A stretch of 64,000 nucleotides of DNA from the NCBI GenBank assembly GCA_038503035.1, contig JAVSML010020824.1:1-64000 (forward strand), given 5' to 3'. Shown piece after piece: positions 35,030 to 46,501 of the stretch. The stretch comes from Crocodylus rhombifer. Lineage: Eukaryota; Chordata; Crocodylia; Crocodylidae. Each line of letters starts with the position of its first letter. Position 1 is the stretch's first letter. The translations under genes were made by a program, and so were the position numbers. A model generated the notes under the pieces. That model saw only the letters and a list, made by a program, of their open reading frames with translations. It ran no database searches and had not been told where the DNA came from.

Positions 35030-37169
35030 ATAGTGTTTTATTTATTCTTGAGGATATTATATTTTCTCATATACAACATGTTCCCAAGTATGCACTTTGT
35101 TTTTTGAAAGGCAGAATGAAGAAAAGAGCTTTTATACAAAATATGCATAAGTAGCAGTAAGTAACTAAGTAACAGCTTCTGCAGTGCCCTAGGGGAAAAA
35201 GGAAGTGTCCATATCCAGCAGCTATGTAGCTCTACATAAAGTACTGCAGGTTACTTCCCCCCTCCACACTTCAAGAGGCATAAACTTATTACCATATTTT
35301 CTCACTTACTATGCTCACCCCAGTTTTCAGCAGCTGAATGTTGAGGCAAAAAGCACAAGTTTATGCACTAAAATATTTAGTTTGCTTTACATGACTTTTC
35401 TCTCTCTCCATTTTAGTGATCTATCAAAATGTGACTTTAATGTGTTCAGTTTGTTTCCTGTCTAAATTAATCAAAGAAAGTGGGGACTACTTAAGTAAGT
35501 AAAGTTACATGTATGTGTAAGTAGCTGTAGGATCTGAGTTCAAGTGTCTTCTTGGATGCGTAAGAATAATCAGTGTAACTCAAATAAAAGCCAGATATTT
35601 TTTCCAATATTGCACAGCAGTCCAGTGATTTACCGTAGGAAGTAAGATAGGAAGTAATAAAGTGGGCCATCTTCTCTTTCTTCATCTTATGTGGAGCTGT
35701 TGCAAATTTTCTTAGTGAAATAATAAGAAGTGGTTTGGGATTGACGCTAGGAGTAGAAGTGTGCAAAACCTGGGAAAAAGTATTTTTTTGTTTTCTAGGA
35801 AAAAAAAGCTATCTTTTGCTTGAAAGTGGCTTTCCAGAGGAGTGTAGCAAACAATCCTATCATAATGCATCTTCTCTTTATTTGCGTGCAGTTGTCACTA
35901 GAGATTTGTAACTCTTTTCTTGGTTCATTGTTCCCTGGTTAGTGCGTACTCTCCATTCACTGTTGCCAGAATTAAGATGAAGGCTGCTTTGTTGTCAAAA
36001 TGGCAGTACTTGTATAGAAATTGGATTGACTCCAACAGAGCTTGCACGATACACTGCAAAACTATTGTCATATGATCCTTTTTATTCCTAAGAAAACTCT
36101 GTTCTCAAAAAAAAAGAATAGTTCTTTTTCTGCTTTCTTGTTAGAGAAAAAAATCACGAGAAAGTTCTTTGTATGAATAACTTACTACAAATTTTAAAAC
36201 TGCATAATTGTTGAATATAATAAAGAGATCAGATTAAGTGAAATGACATTAATGCAGAAATATGGAGACATTTATGCTTCATTTTATTTAACAGCAACTT
36301 TGATTAAATGTAATGAAGTCACCAGTGTGTGTATGCACATGCAGTTTAACCCCACAAAGAGGGGTAGAAGGCCTGTGTGTGAATGAATGTGAATGAAACG
36401 TAAGTCAGAGTGGTGCTGTGTGGTGCTGTGGTTTCTGAGTATCACATTCTCCTTACAATGTACTTATAGTACAGTTTGTAGAAAAGAGATCCTGTCGGTT
36501 TACTTGGAATAAGCTTTTCGGGGCAGAGACCATGTTTCTGTTCTATGTTTGTACAATGCCTCAAACGTTTGGGTTTTGATCTATGACTGAGACTCCTGAT
36601 AGAAAAGAATATAGTAAATGAACAGGATTCATGGTGAAAAATATGTGAGATAATAAAATTCTATCATTCTTAATAACTGAAGCAGTTGTCCTGTTTTTAG
36701 AAATATGTGAGGAATTTTGTACTTTACAAGTTGTTGTTCTTCAAAAAGCCAAGCATCTTTTTGTTCTTGGAGAGGTAATAAATAGTGAATTTAAAGGGGG
36801 CAAAGCTCCAATGGTAGATTTTAAAAGAATTTTTTCCTGGATTTTGTTTTATATTTATCCGTTCACAGTCAAAAATAAATGCATGTATTTTGTGAAGTTG
36901 TCACTTAATCTATTTTAAAACAGCACTAGTAAAAGAACTATTATGCTACCAGGGTTAGAATGTTTGAGAAGTTGTGTAAACTCATGTACATTTTGTAATT
37001 GGTGCCATTTTATTTTGTAGTAATTCATGCATTCTCACCACTATGTAAAAAAAAGTCTTGTTTACTCCTGTGATATGAGAACAAGTTTCCAGCTTGGGCT
37101 TATATTTTCCAGAAAAAACTTGCATGATTCTTAGTACTTTCAAAACTATTGTTGAGATCTCATCATGAA
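35030..37169. other. AT-rich non-coding stretch
   Basis: No bounded element. Small tandem words occur at about 36380-36430 (gaatgtgaatgaatgtgaatg and gtggtgctgt repeated). Frames are short and unsupported. Confidence 0.45.
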
Positions 37170-37560
37170 TAGACTGGATTTCATAGCTTTTAGAGCTAGA
37201 AACACCAATCATGGTCATCCAGCCTGCTTTCCTGCACAGCATGAGATACAGAACTTCACCAATTAAATCCTGTATTGAGTCCAGAATTCCTGACTGAGTT
37301 TGGGTATATTTTTAGAATGACATCTACCCTTAATTTGAAGACATCCAAGACAGAGAATCCCTCATACCCCTTGGAAGCTGTTTTAGTGGCTAATTACCCT
37401 ATTTATTAATATGTCAAACTTTATTTCTACTCTGAATTTGTCTTGCTTCTACAGGTCCTGGATCCAGTTCTGCTTTTCTCTGCTAGATTAAAGAGCTTTC
37501 CATTATCAGCAATCTTTTTCCAGTGTATGGAACCATGATGTGTCAAATTTCAGTCTTCTT
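37170..37560 (-). mobile_element. Old CR1 3'-end fragment
   Basis: Read on plus, it shows the antisense of a CR1 3' region: 'agctagaaacaccaatcatg', a 'catccagcctgctttcctg' block, 'agacagagaatcc' and 'ctgaatttgtcttgcttc'. This is a more diverged CR1 subfamily than the copies at 26, 50 and 60 kb. No coding potential remains. Confidence 0.6.
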
Positions 37561-37740
37561 TTAAACATTCATTTACTGCTGAAGGTTCCTGAATGCTGTG
37601 AAACGAGGTGGTGATATCTCTGAGTCGTGATATCACATGTATGAATTACAAATGATGTTCTAGGAGAATAAAGAAAAAAGCAATGATAAAATCCAATTGC
37701 CTGGATTTCCTAATGCTTATTATACTCTCATTGTGCTTTA

Positions 37741-37900
37741 CACAGATTCACAGAAGTTTAGGGCTGGAAGGGACCTTGTGAGATCATCGGGTCCAGCCCC
37801 CCTGCTCTGGGCAGGAAAGACTGCTGTCAAATAACCCCAGCAAGGTGTACATCCAGTCTCCTTTTGAAGATCTCCTTAAGCCTTATTTAAATTTATGGTG
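37741..37900 (-). mobile_element. CR1 3'-end fragment
   Basis: The segment contains 'gggctggaagggacct', 'gagatcatcgggtccagc' and 'ccagtctccttttgaag', the antisense of the CR1 3' end. It is severely 5'-truncated. It lies ~180 bp from the older CR1 piece at 37170 but belongs to a different, younger subfamily. Confidence 0.85.
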
Positions 37901-38367
37901 GACATTTACTGTTCCTGATCAAACTTCAAAATTAAAATAAATACCTTTGTATTGTTTCCTGATACAGTAAGAGTTTGGACTTCAACTTTGCTTCTGTTCA
38001 GTGAAGATCTGTTTTAATAGTATGCCTTCAGATGCTATGGATGTGGTTAGGTTCTCTGTTAATACACCCTCAGATAGGAATGAGTTGCACAGCTCAGAGG
38101 GAGACCAGAGTTTCACCAGTCTGCCATTCTGGACATCCACTTAACCTGTCTTCTGCTAATATGGACAATTCCACTGTCCTTGAAGATAACATTGGCACAT
38201 TCATTATCCATAACAGATGAAGAAAGGTGAAAGCAAGAGACTAAAACACAGATGATGGGAATGGGTTTTTGGTTATAGCCATTTTGTTCTAAGGACATAG
38301 TCAGGCAAGGCTCTTTGAGTAGATGTGATATCTTTTATTAGACCAACTAAGTAGTTGGAAAAAAGTT

Positions 38368-38413
38368 CTTAGCAAGCTTTTGGGTGCAGTCACCCTTCTT
38401 CAGGCATACGGAG
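38368..38413 (-). ncRNA. Hammerhead-ribozyme-like motif, decayed
   Basis: On minus the order is CTGAAGA (38397-38403), stem II made of GGGTG (38391-38395) and CACCC (38382-38386), then AAAA where GAAA is expected. A self-complementary AGCT (38375-38378) and GCTAAG (38368-38373) follow. This is the order of a hammerhead core with a minimal, palindromic helix III, which would act as a dimer. Helix I pairs only partly in this copy; the copy at 18.7 kb carries the partner CTTAGC. Hammerhead motifs are established in Penelope-like elements. The core G of GAAA is mutated, so this copy is probably inactive. Confidence 0.4.
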
Positions 38414-38441
38414 TCTCTGCTGTTCTGAAACTCCAAGAAAC

Positions 38442-38860
38442 GAGAGAAGCTAAAAGTGTGGCAGGATGTCAGTGAGAATGTAAATAGGTAGAAATTAGAA
38501 AGACAACAGGTAAAGCAGAAGGTAAAGTGGAGAGGGGAGAGGGAAGAGAGCAGGGGAAAAACACTGAAGGGAAACATTACAGTGATAGAATACAAGGTGG
38601 AAAAGAGACTGTCAGTGAAAAAGAAAATAGTTGGAGATCAGGAAAACAGGAATGAGAGAAGCTCAAAGTGTGAGTGGATGTAGTGAAAATATAAATAGGG
38701 AGAAAGGAGAAACAAAATGGGGAGGGAGGAGAAAGAAAGCAGGGGGAAAAAGACCAAAGGGAAACATTACAGAGTTAATAATAGTGGGTAAGAAAGAGGC
38801 TCTCTATGAAGAAGGAAATAGACAAAGGGCAGAAAAGTAGGGGAGGGGAAGGGAGAAAAG
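38442..38860. repeat. Tandem duplication in Penelope 3' region
   Basis: Two purine-rich units of about 190-212 bp start with gagagaagctaaaagtgtg (38442) and gagagaagctcaaagtgtg (38654). They share later landmarks such as gggaaacattacag (about 38570 and 38760). The units differ by many substitutions and indels, so the duplication is old. Confidence 0.75.
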
Positions 38861-38912
38861 ATGATGGGGAAAGAAAAATGTAAGAGGTCAGGTCAGGCAG
38901 GTACCTGTTGAA

Positions 38913-39520
38913 TCAGATGTCAGGCAGGTTGTAATGTGTCATAAATTCAATGTCTATATTGAGTCCATGATTTTTTGTATCCAGTAAATTTATGAAGTGA
39001 AGTTTGTAGGCTTGTCTGCGGAAGGTGTTTTGTAAGTTCCCTTTGAGGATTAGAACTGAGAGATTGGAGAGGGAGTGATTGTCCTGTGAGAAGTGTGCCC
39101 TGTAGGTAGTTAGGTATTCTTGTCTTTGATAGATTTTCGGTGTGCGTTTATTTTGGTGCACAGATGTTGTTTGGTTTCTCCAACATAGTTTCCGTCAGGG
39201 CATTTGGTGCACTGATTAAGATGTATTACATTTTTGGAGGTGCAGCTTTAAGATCCAGGAATGGTGATAGTTTTGTTGTGGGGTGTAGTTGTAGTGGAGG
39301 TGGTGAAGATGTATTTTGCGTTGTCCTGGCATGGTCTGGATCCATTCAGTGTGGTTTGGGTCATAGGGAGTTTGCTTCTGGTGATGAGGTTAGTGAAGTT
39401 TGGTGCTTGTTTGAGCGTTAGGATGGGTAGTTCTGGAAAGATCTCTTTAAGAATTGGGTCTTCTTCTAGTATGGGTTGCAATTGTTTGAGGATTTTCCAT
39501 GTAGGTTCCAGGGATCAATT
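38913..39520 (-). pseudogene. Penelope GIY-YIG endonuclease remnant
   Basis: The minus-strand frame from about 39520 reads TWKILKQLQPILEEDP, then a linker with LPILTLKQAPNFTNLI and GSRPCQ. A stop follows near 39248, then the catalytic-domain start NVIHLNQCTKC with NYVGETKQ and INAHRKSI (about 39120-39237). After a frame change the C-terminal part reads ILKGNLQNTFRRQAYKLHF, ending near IEFMTHYN. YVGET followed by a basic helix is the GIY-YIG signature of Penelope-like elements. The reverse transcriptase is absent. One stop and one frameshift rule out a product. Confidence 0.7.
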
Positions 39521-39553
39521 AACACTGTTTTGGCAAGGACTGTAGATCAAGAT
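39514..39553 (+). repeat. 40-bp direct repeat, copy 1
   Basis: Built on 'caattaacactgttttggca' followed by 'aggactgtagatcaaga'. It matches a second copy at 40152-40192 with about 6 differences. It begins exactly where the Penelope coding sequence breaks off. Confidence 0.6.
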
Positions 39554-39554
39554 G

Positions 39555-40150
39555 ATGGGTATTGCATTTTTAATCTGATTGCAGCATAAAGAATGCTTGA
39601 AATCTTACAAGAGGGCAGCAATAGAAACAGAGTAAGGATTCTTTCCCTCTCACTACTATGCTGATGGTTCTCAGAAGTGTAACTGTTCAAGGTTGCAAAA
39701 GCTGCTGAATCCAAGATGACTCCAGATTCATAATCTTTCTGTAAGATATTTTTGGTCCATTTCATGGGCAAAACTACCTTGACCTCAGCTAGATTTGCTG
39801 CCTCATTGAAGGCTGATGCGAGCCAATTCTGAACTGACTTCAGGTCATTTTGCAGGTGGATTTTAACCAATGCAACCTCATTTGTTGTAGAACCTTGCAG
39901 GAGAGTTGGGAGGGAGAAGAGAGTTTATTGTCAGTAGATTGTCTCCACCTCTCTGGAAAGATTACTGCATCTTGCAGATGGTTGTTGTTGACTTTGGCAA
40001 TCTCAGCAGTTATTATCTGTCTCTTTCCAGGGAAGACTATTGAGAAAGCTCAGGGTGAAACAGCCCTGACGCTGCCCTTACTCTTTAGTTTTTTTTTTGA
40101 CCTTTTACCCTGTTCTTTAGCCTGATATTGTGCAGGGGCTGTGTTTATCT
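39555..40150 (-). other. Unidentified coding-like segment between direct repeats
   Basis: The minus strand holds a 107-aa frame (39547-39870), with Leu/Asn/Glu-rich text such as NDLKSVQNWLASAFNEAANL, and a neighbouring open stretch in other frames up to about 40120. It reads like a worn protein-coding or processed-pseudogene sequence, but I could not match it to a family. Flanking 40-bp direct repeats suggest insertion or duplication as a unit. Confidence 0.25.
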
Positions 40151-40151
40151 C

Positions 40152-40192
40152 AATGGCCAATTAACACCTTTTTGGCAAGGAGTATAGATCAA
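40152..40192 (+). repeat. 40-bp direct repeat, copy 2
   Basis: 'ccaattaacacctttttggc' followed by 'aaggagtatagatcaaga', parallel to 39514-39553 with about 85% identity by eye. Confidence 0.6.
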
Positions 40193-42412
40193 GAGTCCAG
40201 ACTGATTGTTTTAGTACTGTTAGCTGCCTTTGGATAGTGTTGACTATGAATTTTTATTGTGTTTGTGGGCTTTGGCATGGATACACAAAATTGTTTTCAG
40301 TAAGCTCTATTTTGTTCTTCCTACAAAGACCTCAGAGTTTTTATATTGCTGACCCTTTAGCCCAGCACACCCTTGAGTCCTAGCAGATAGATATTTCAGG
40401 TCAGCAGTAGAGAGAAATGAGGCTTTTGGGGCTGCAACACCATCACTATGTTGATTATGCTCATCTGCACTTCTGCTTTATCAGTTCCAAGAGGGACAGT
40501 CATTCCCTGTTGCCATCTTCAGTCTGGGACAAACACTCAAGTTAAGGCAAAGGTGACTGGTAGGTTGCTGGAGGCCCTGGTTGCTTGCTGAATGAAGATG
40601 GAAATAGTATTCAGATCCTGGTGCTATATAGAAGCAGCTGAGGAACCAAGAAGACCTTTTCTTTGAATCTCAGATCAAGGACATAACAGATAATTTTATA
40701 AAATATGAGCATGGTGGATTGAATATGCTTTCGTGTAAGAATTCAAAATACATCAATATCTCAACAGTTTATGAAAAGTGTACACTCTGGTTGTAAACCA
40801 GACATTTTAAATGGTAAAGTGAGGTCAGCAGAAGGTTAATTTGGCATCATTTGCAGGTCTGAGAAGGAAGTAAGGATTCCATTTGCTTCTGTAGTGCCAG
40901 TTATGTATGTTAGGTTATGTAGCAGGTCCACTGCCAGCTAGAAATTTGGGGACTTCAAAGCCAAATTTCCATGTAAAATGAAAGTTACAAACACTGTTTC
41001 TTTCTGTTAGTACCTTGCATTGCAGACAGTACCTGGGTTGGTTTCAGTTTAGGTATTTCTAGAGTGCTAACTCAGTGGTGCACTTTTGAAGTCCTGACCA
41101 GAACACTGGCTCTTAACTCTGTCAGTTAAGTATTTTGTAATTCTGATTTTTTAACATTTAAACCCTGGTAAATTTGGTTTTGAGCACAGTAGGTGTAGTG
41201 TACTAGAGAAAAGAAAGTTATTTTGTGAAGTTACATTTATGAGTCAGCAGTAGCTCCATGGCAGTTAACACAGTAAGAGGGTGTACAGCGTACTTCCACT
41301 GAAGCAGTCTAAAAATAGGACACTGCATTGGTCTTCTAAATATTGATCTGTATGGCTGGCATTTGTGATAGGGGAGGGAAACAGAGGTGGTAGGGTAAGA
41401 CTGGGTTTCTCTTGATTCTCATCATGAGCACACCTAGAAGTCCAAATTTATTACAATAGGTAATGATAGGAAAGATCATGTAAAGCAAGAAGAAATGTAA
41501 TCAAAATACAATATCTATTATTAGAAATAACTCTGTTGTATATGCCAATGAACAACTACTGAACTTCAGCCTCAATGGTAATGACATTACTTTTTAATAT
41601 TGTAGCTATCCAAATTAATAAATTAAATGCACTAGTAAATATTTGGGTAAATCCTGATTTACAAGACTTACAAAGAGAAGTTTGTGGTGACCAAAACAAT
41701 TTCAAAATGTTGAATTTAATATACCTTAAAATACATATATATATGTATAATATGTATGTACAAATATATATTGACATTCTTATGTCTTCCTATTGATCTT
41801 TATATTCAACTATGATGTCATGTATCAACACCAAAAAATGTTAAGGCCACTTTAATGTTTTCTCAAAGTTGAAAAATGTACTGTTTAAGTGGTGGGAACC
41901 ATAATTATGTTTCTTTGTCTTTATCTTGAGGCTTACTTTACTGGTTCATGTGTAGTTGTGCTCCTCAGAACTTGACAGGACTAAGGTTTCCCCTCAAAGA
42001 AAGACCCTTAAGCGTTCCTGCCCTGGGAATTACATTCATCAAAGTCATAAGACTATAACTGCTTGTCTTGGTCCCATTTACACTGGCAAACTGGTATCTG
42101 GTGTCAGGCCAAGAACTTATCTTTGGTGTTTTCAGGGTTTTTTCCACTCTTTTTGGTGACCTAGATATTTTGTACATGGTTGCACCCTCAATGAGGAAAT
42201 AAGAATACAAAATAAAATTTAAGCTGATTTTTAGAAGAGTAAAAAGGGGATGAATCTATTTGTGGTTTCTTTACAACTGCTTTCCCCTAACCTTCATTTT
42301 CTCTGTTTTCATCCTTTAGATTTGATTACTAGAAAAGCAGTTGACCTCTTCCAAGTCCTTACCTTTGTCCCAGGAATGTAGCAATTTTTAGCAGTTCTAA
42401 CAGTTCATTAGG
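40193..42412. other. AT-rich non-coding stretch
   Basis: No bounded element or exon recognised. AT-dinucleotide-rich sequence lies at about 41731-41770, where frames open symmetrically on both strands. Confidence 0.45.
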
Positions 42413-42420
42413 TTTTAGAC

Positions 42421-42588
42421 CGGGGCAGGCAATTATTTTGGGCGGAGGGCTGCTAACTGAGTTTCAGCAGGCCATCGAGGGCTGCATGACAGGCAGCCCA
42501 GGGCAGATTAATATTAATTTTCTAAATTTTTTAGGGGCCCCGCAGGCCAGATAGAATGGCCTGGCGGGCCACATTTTGCCCACCCCTG
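42421..42588. mobile_element. hAT MITE with perfect 8-bp duplication
   Basis: The left end cggggcaggcaatta and right end (complement caggggtgggcaaaatg) are inverted. Exact ttttagac 8-mers flank it (42413-42420 and 42589-42596). The interior carries 'ggcctggcgggccacatttt', a GGCC-rich stem. The left end has lost its first CA. Confidence 0.9.
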
Positions 42589-42596
42589 TTTTAGAC

Positions 42597-44630
42597 AGAT
42601 GAGCAGGTTTTTAAAATGTAAGAGAAGGTGCGTGGATTATCTTCATAGTTTAGATTTGCGTCCTCAGAGTTGCACAGTTTTTGCTGTCATTCAAGGGGCC
42701 TGTTTCTTGAAAGCATAATATATATATTGAATAGATTATATACACACAACGCTTCCAGTTATACCTCCAGATAAGGAGAGGCATCTTTGAGTAGCTCCTG
42801 AATATCACTTGCAGCACATAAAATTCCTATGGCAATTTTGGTGTGTTTTTGTCTTAATCCAAGTCAACAGTTTTCCAAGTATGTGGTACAAGAGAGGTTA
42901 TCACAGGTCAGTTAACAGCAGTCTACAAGATCAGTGCAGTTCCCATCTAGCATGTATTAAGAGGATGGGAGTATAGCAGTTAAGATGAGTAAATGGATTA
43001 GCTGTAAGCAGCACTATTGTTGGCACTGCCTGGGAATGGATTGTGCACCCAATAGTCATTTTTTGCAAGTGATCTTCCTTCACTCTGATTAAAAAAGGTA
43101 ACATCAAGAGACATGCCTCTACTGGCATGAACCCTGGAGGAAGATAGCATTTAAAATCAGTAATAGTTCTGGGTAGCTGGAGTAAACTGTTCAAACATAA
43201 TACCATTTTCAGGAGGGGGGAGAAGGAGAGAGGGATTAAGCCAAGCATATCTCTGTCCATCTCTGTCTGAATGCTTGAGATGTTACAAACAAGTGATTCC
43301 TTCCAGGCATACAGTACTGCTATCTTCTCTTAGGACCATCATGCAGCAGCTTTTACCTTTAGCTATTTTTAGTGGTTGAGTACTCTTGGCTTGAGGGGAG
43401 TTACACGAAGAAGGTCATTTAGGAGGATGCCTTCGCATTATATTACAAGCACTGTTGGGGAAGGGTAACCTCTTCCTTTAGAAAAACATGTTATGCTTCT
43501 GATAGCATAATAGGAATGGTAACATTTTTTGAGATAATATGATACTGAAGCAAAGTGATTGCCAATACAAACTCATAGTTTATACTAGGGTTCTTCAGCG
43601 CAGTCAGAGTATCAGGGTTTCAGTGCCCTGCTGTCCTGAACATGAGCATGTGTAGGTTTTCAGAACTGCACAGGAGCAGGGAGAAGTCTGCTCTGTTTGT
43701 GGTGAAATGTGGGAAAAGGAAAGCTGAAATGCGAACGTTTTATGGAGTCAAGAGTTGAGGTTGGTGCATAGTAATGGAGAGGAGAGTGTTGTGTTTTGAT
43801 GGGAGCAGAGAGCACATAGGAGATGCCTTGCCTTGACTTTCATTTCCTTGCTTTGTGGTTTCTGTTTTATGTATATCAGCAAGTTGTAGAGCAACAGAGC
43901 ATCATATTTTTTGTTAGTATAGATTTGTTTTCATCTCTTGAAAACATTGAGATAGTTTTACAGCATGGTATGTGTTTAACACCAGTATGACTCACTAAGC
44001 TTAAAATCCCTCATATCTGGATTTTTTATTTTTAACCTACTGAGAAGCAATATCTAACTTTAAGTGAAAGAGATTAAGAAAAAATACTCCTCACTCCTAT
44101 TTTAAGTCTATTTTTTAATATCTGACAGTACTTTGGGCATAATCCAAAGTGCATTGAGGTCATTTGGTGTTAAATTTAGCGAATTGTGGATCACACCCCT
44201 TGTGTCTAGTCATTTGAACTCTTTCTCTTGTATGTAGTCAAATGATTCCATTATTGCTTGCACAGGGAAGCAGGGAAAGGGAAGTTATATAGAAACAGGA
44301 TAATGATGATTTGTAAAAAATACAAAAGTGCTGTCACAGGAGAGTTAAGCTAGTCCCTGAAACTACTTTTCTTGCTTGTTTTTTAAAAGTTGTCTAGGTT
44401 TTGAGTTGACCGTATTTCTTTGATGCAAGTAGAAGAGAGTTTCCCTCGGGAACTGCACAAATGGAAGTATCATGGTTAAGACACTGCAGCTTTTACGCAC
44501 ATTCCTACTGTTCTTGAAAATATTCTTACTACTTTTGTGAGGCAGAATTGGAGGAGTGAATGAAAAATATTCAGGTCTAGAAGCAAAACTTAGCATCGGA
44601 AAGAGTGGGAAAGAAAAACATGTTGCATAT
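42597..44630. other. Non-coding stretch
   Basis: No repeat boundary or exon recognised; a short (ta)n tract lies at about 42717-42730. Frames at 42931-43260 and 44363-44659 on minus are unsupported. Confidence 0.4.
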
Positions 44631-45641
44631 TGTGGCAGGGCACTATGTGTGCCTGCCACTTTAAGGCCCTGGAGCTGGCAGCCTCCAGGTGCCTAGTGAG
44701 GGCAGCCATTTTAGGCTCAGGGCTGCCTATATAAACAAGGCAATTTGGTTGCTGGAAGGTAGGCAACAACATTGCCTGGCTTGAAGGCTGCTGAGTTTCA
44801 TCAGGCAGTAAGGAAGGAGCTGTAGGGGATGGTAGGAGGGTCTTGGTCCTGGGTATGATTGGCCACTGCACCCTGCTGGGAGTGGGTGGCCTGGTGGGAC
44901 TCCCAGTGGTGTGGGAGCCCCCAGGAAATGCCAGGCCAGTGATTACCCCAGTGAAAGGTGGGTTGGGGCACCTTAACCCCTAGCTCTCACCTTAGGGTGG
45001 GTCATGTACACCAGAGGTGGTTGTGGGGGTGCATGCCCTGAAGAAGAAAGTTGGGGCCAGGCATGGCTGTGGCCACCTGAGCCTACCTGTGGAGGGAAGC
45101 CCTGAGACCCTGAGTAAAGGGGGTGTTATGAGCAGTGTGGAGCTCCTGGGGGTGGGGGGCAGCTAGAGAGAGAGCTGAGTCCTGACCCCAGTAGGTCCTC
45201 CAGTATGGGGAGGCAGAGTTTGGGTTGAATATAACACCAGTAGTAGTACCACGTCCTGCTGTCTGGGGTGGAGTGGGAGTCCCCTGTGAGACCCTGAAGC
45301 CCCAGTCATGGTGTGAGGTACCCCAGCTCCCCATGTCTGTAAAGGAGGACCCAGAGAGGGGGACCCTGGGAAAAGAGTATGGGTCATACAATGAGGCCTG
45401 CCAGAGCTTTCCCTGACTGGCCCAGGCGGGGGCCAGAACCAGGAGGGTCAGAAGGGCAAGGAGGCCCACCGAGAGGGATGCCCAAGAGCCAGGGGCCTGG
45501 GGTCCTGACTGGCCTGGAGGTGGGCCAGGGCTAGTGTGAGCCAAAGGTCCCAGTGAGGGGACCACACCCAAAGGGGAACTGGTGGCAGGGAGATATGTGG
45601 CCCAGTATGACAACAGTAGATTCCACTTGAAGGGAGAAACT
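44631..45641 (+). mobile_element. LTR-like block with TATA box
   Basis: The block opens TGTGGCAGGGCACTATG, whose first ~28 bases are palindromic. It has a TATA box (cctatataaacaagg, about 44727) about 95 bp in, and runs GC-rich to an ACTCA near 45641. Just beyond lies 'ttgggggtcttacag', which sits where a primer-binding site would. The opening resembles the TGTGGCAGTGGG end of the LTR at 59550-60776. Frames on minus (45083-45613) are composition artefacts. No internal retroviral genes follow, and the right end is uncertain: the words catat at 44626-44630 and 45909-45913 could instead delimit a longer unit. Confidence 0.45.
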
Positions 45642-45911
45642 CAGTTGGGGGTCTTACAGTAGGATTCTGGGCCCCATCTTGGGGGAACTGGCATGTGTGA
45701 GAACATCATGATGTCATCAGCGAGGCTTGGGCTGCGGTGTAGGAGAGGAATGGAGCCGCAGATAGCGCTCCCTAGCAGTGGGGCAGTAACTGGGCCTTCT
45801 GCCTTATTACATCTATTAATTTAATCAATTAAGACCAAGGCATGGTGGGCGGTTTCCCCAAGAACAGGTGGGTAGGCCACACAGATTGCCCCCGGTAGGC
45901 CCCCTGTTCAT
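45642..45911 (+). other. Possible LTR leader remnant
   Basis: GC-rich sequence continues past the putative LTR end up to 'cccctgttca' and then turns AT-rich. It contains no coding motif. It could be the leader of a deleted LTR element or part of a longer LTR. Confidence 0.3.
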
Positions 45912-46191
45912 ATTATAGTTAATGTATTTCATAATGCACTTTGTGAAGGTGTAATGATCCATTTAAACTCTACCTCAACCATTTTACATCTCAGAGAAAT
46001 TACTTGTACTTCAGTCCTTCCCTTTGCTCACTGTAGTCCCAATCCTGAAAAGCTTTATGTATATAGGTATAACTATAGTCATGTGAGTAGTGTAACTGAG
46101 GTCCGTGGTGTTGGGGTTTGAACATCCCTAGTTTGGAATAGTAATAATAATAAATAACAAATTCTGATAAAACCAATCCCACATCCTACTC

Positions 46192-46493
46192 CAGGGTAGG
46201 CAATATTTTTTTTGGCTGAAGTGCTGAAAAAAAACACAACTTCTACCTTGGAAGGTGCCGGAGTGCTGACATGTCAGAGCCTGGAGCAGCTATTTGCAGC
46301 CTCCTGTCTGCAGCCAGCCCATGGAGCCCAGTGTGCTTGCAGCCTCCCAGTTGCCTGCTGAGAGCAGCCTGGAGAGCAGTCTGGGCTCCATGGCTGGCAG
46401 CAGCTGCTTAGAGCCCGGGCTGGCGGTGGTGTGCTGAGCAAAATGGCCTAGTGTGCCATGCTTGGCATGTGTGCTGGGGGTTGCTGACCCCTG
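46192..46493. mobile_element. hAT MITE, second copy of the 18.06-kb family
   Basis: Starts cagggtaggcaatat and ends (complement) caggggtcagcaacc. The body is collinear with 18061-18341, including 'ccttggaaggtgcc' and 'gcttagagcccgggctggc'. Flanks tcctactc (46184-46191) and tcttactc (46494-46501) match at 7 of 8 positions. Confidence 0.9.
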
Positions 46494-46501
46494 TCTTACT
46501 C

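Larger units (their letters stand above)
38255..39520 (-). mobile_element. Penelope-like retroelement, 5'-truncated
   Basis: On minus, coding sequence enters at about 39520 and gives the linker before and the body of a GIY-YIG endonuclease, down to about 38913. Then follow a ~560-bp purine-rich 3' region containing a tandem duplication, a hammerhead-like motif (38368-38413), the 'agttggtctaataaaag' block, and a 'ggctataaccaaaa' end near 38255. RT followed by GIY-YIG is the known Penelope order; the RT is lost here, cut off where a 40-bp direct repeat begins. One in-frame stop and at least one frameshift break the coding part. Confidence 0.75.

Noticed and set aside
38340..38360. GTC after the ccaact/agttgg hairpin as a hammerhead cleavage site
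   Set aside because: The bases after it do not pair with the sequence 5' of CTGAAGA, so helix I cannot form; the AGCT/TT position fits better.
45083..45613. 176-aa frame on minus
   Set aside because: Pro/Ser/Gly-rich product of an LTR-like GC-rich block; no retroviral or host motif.
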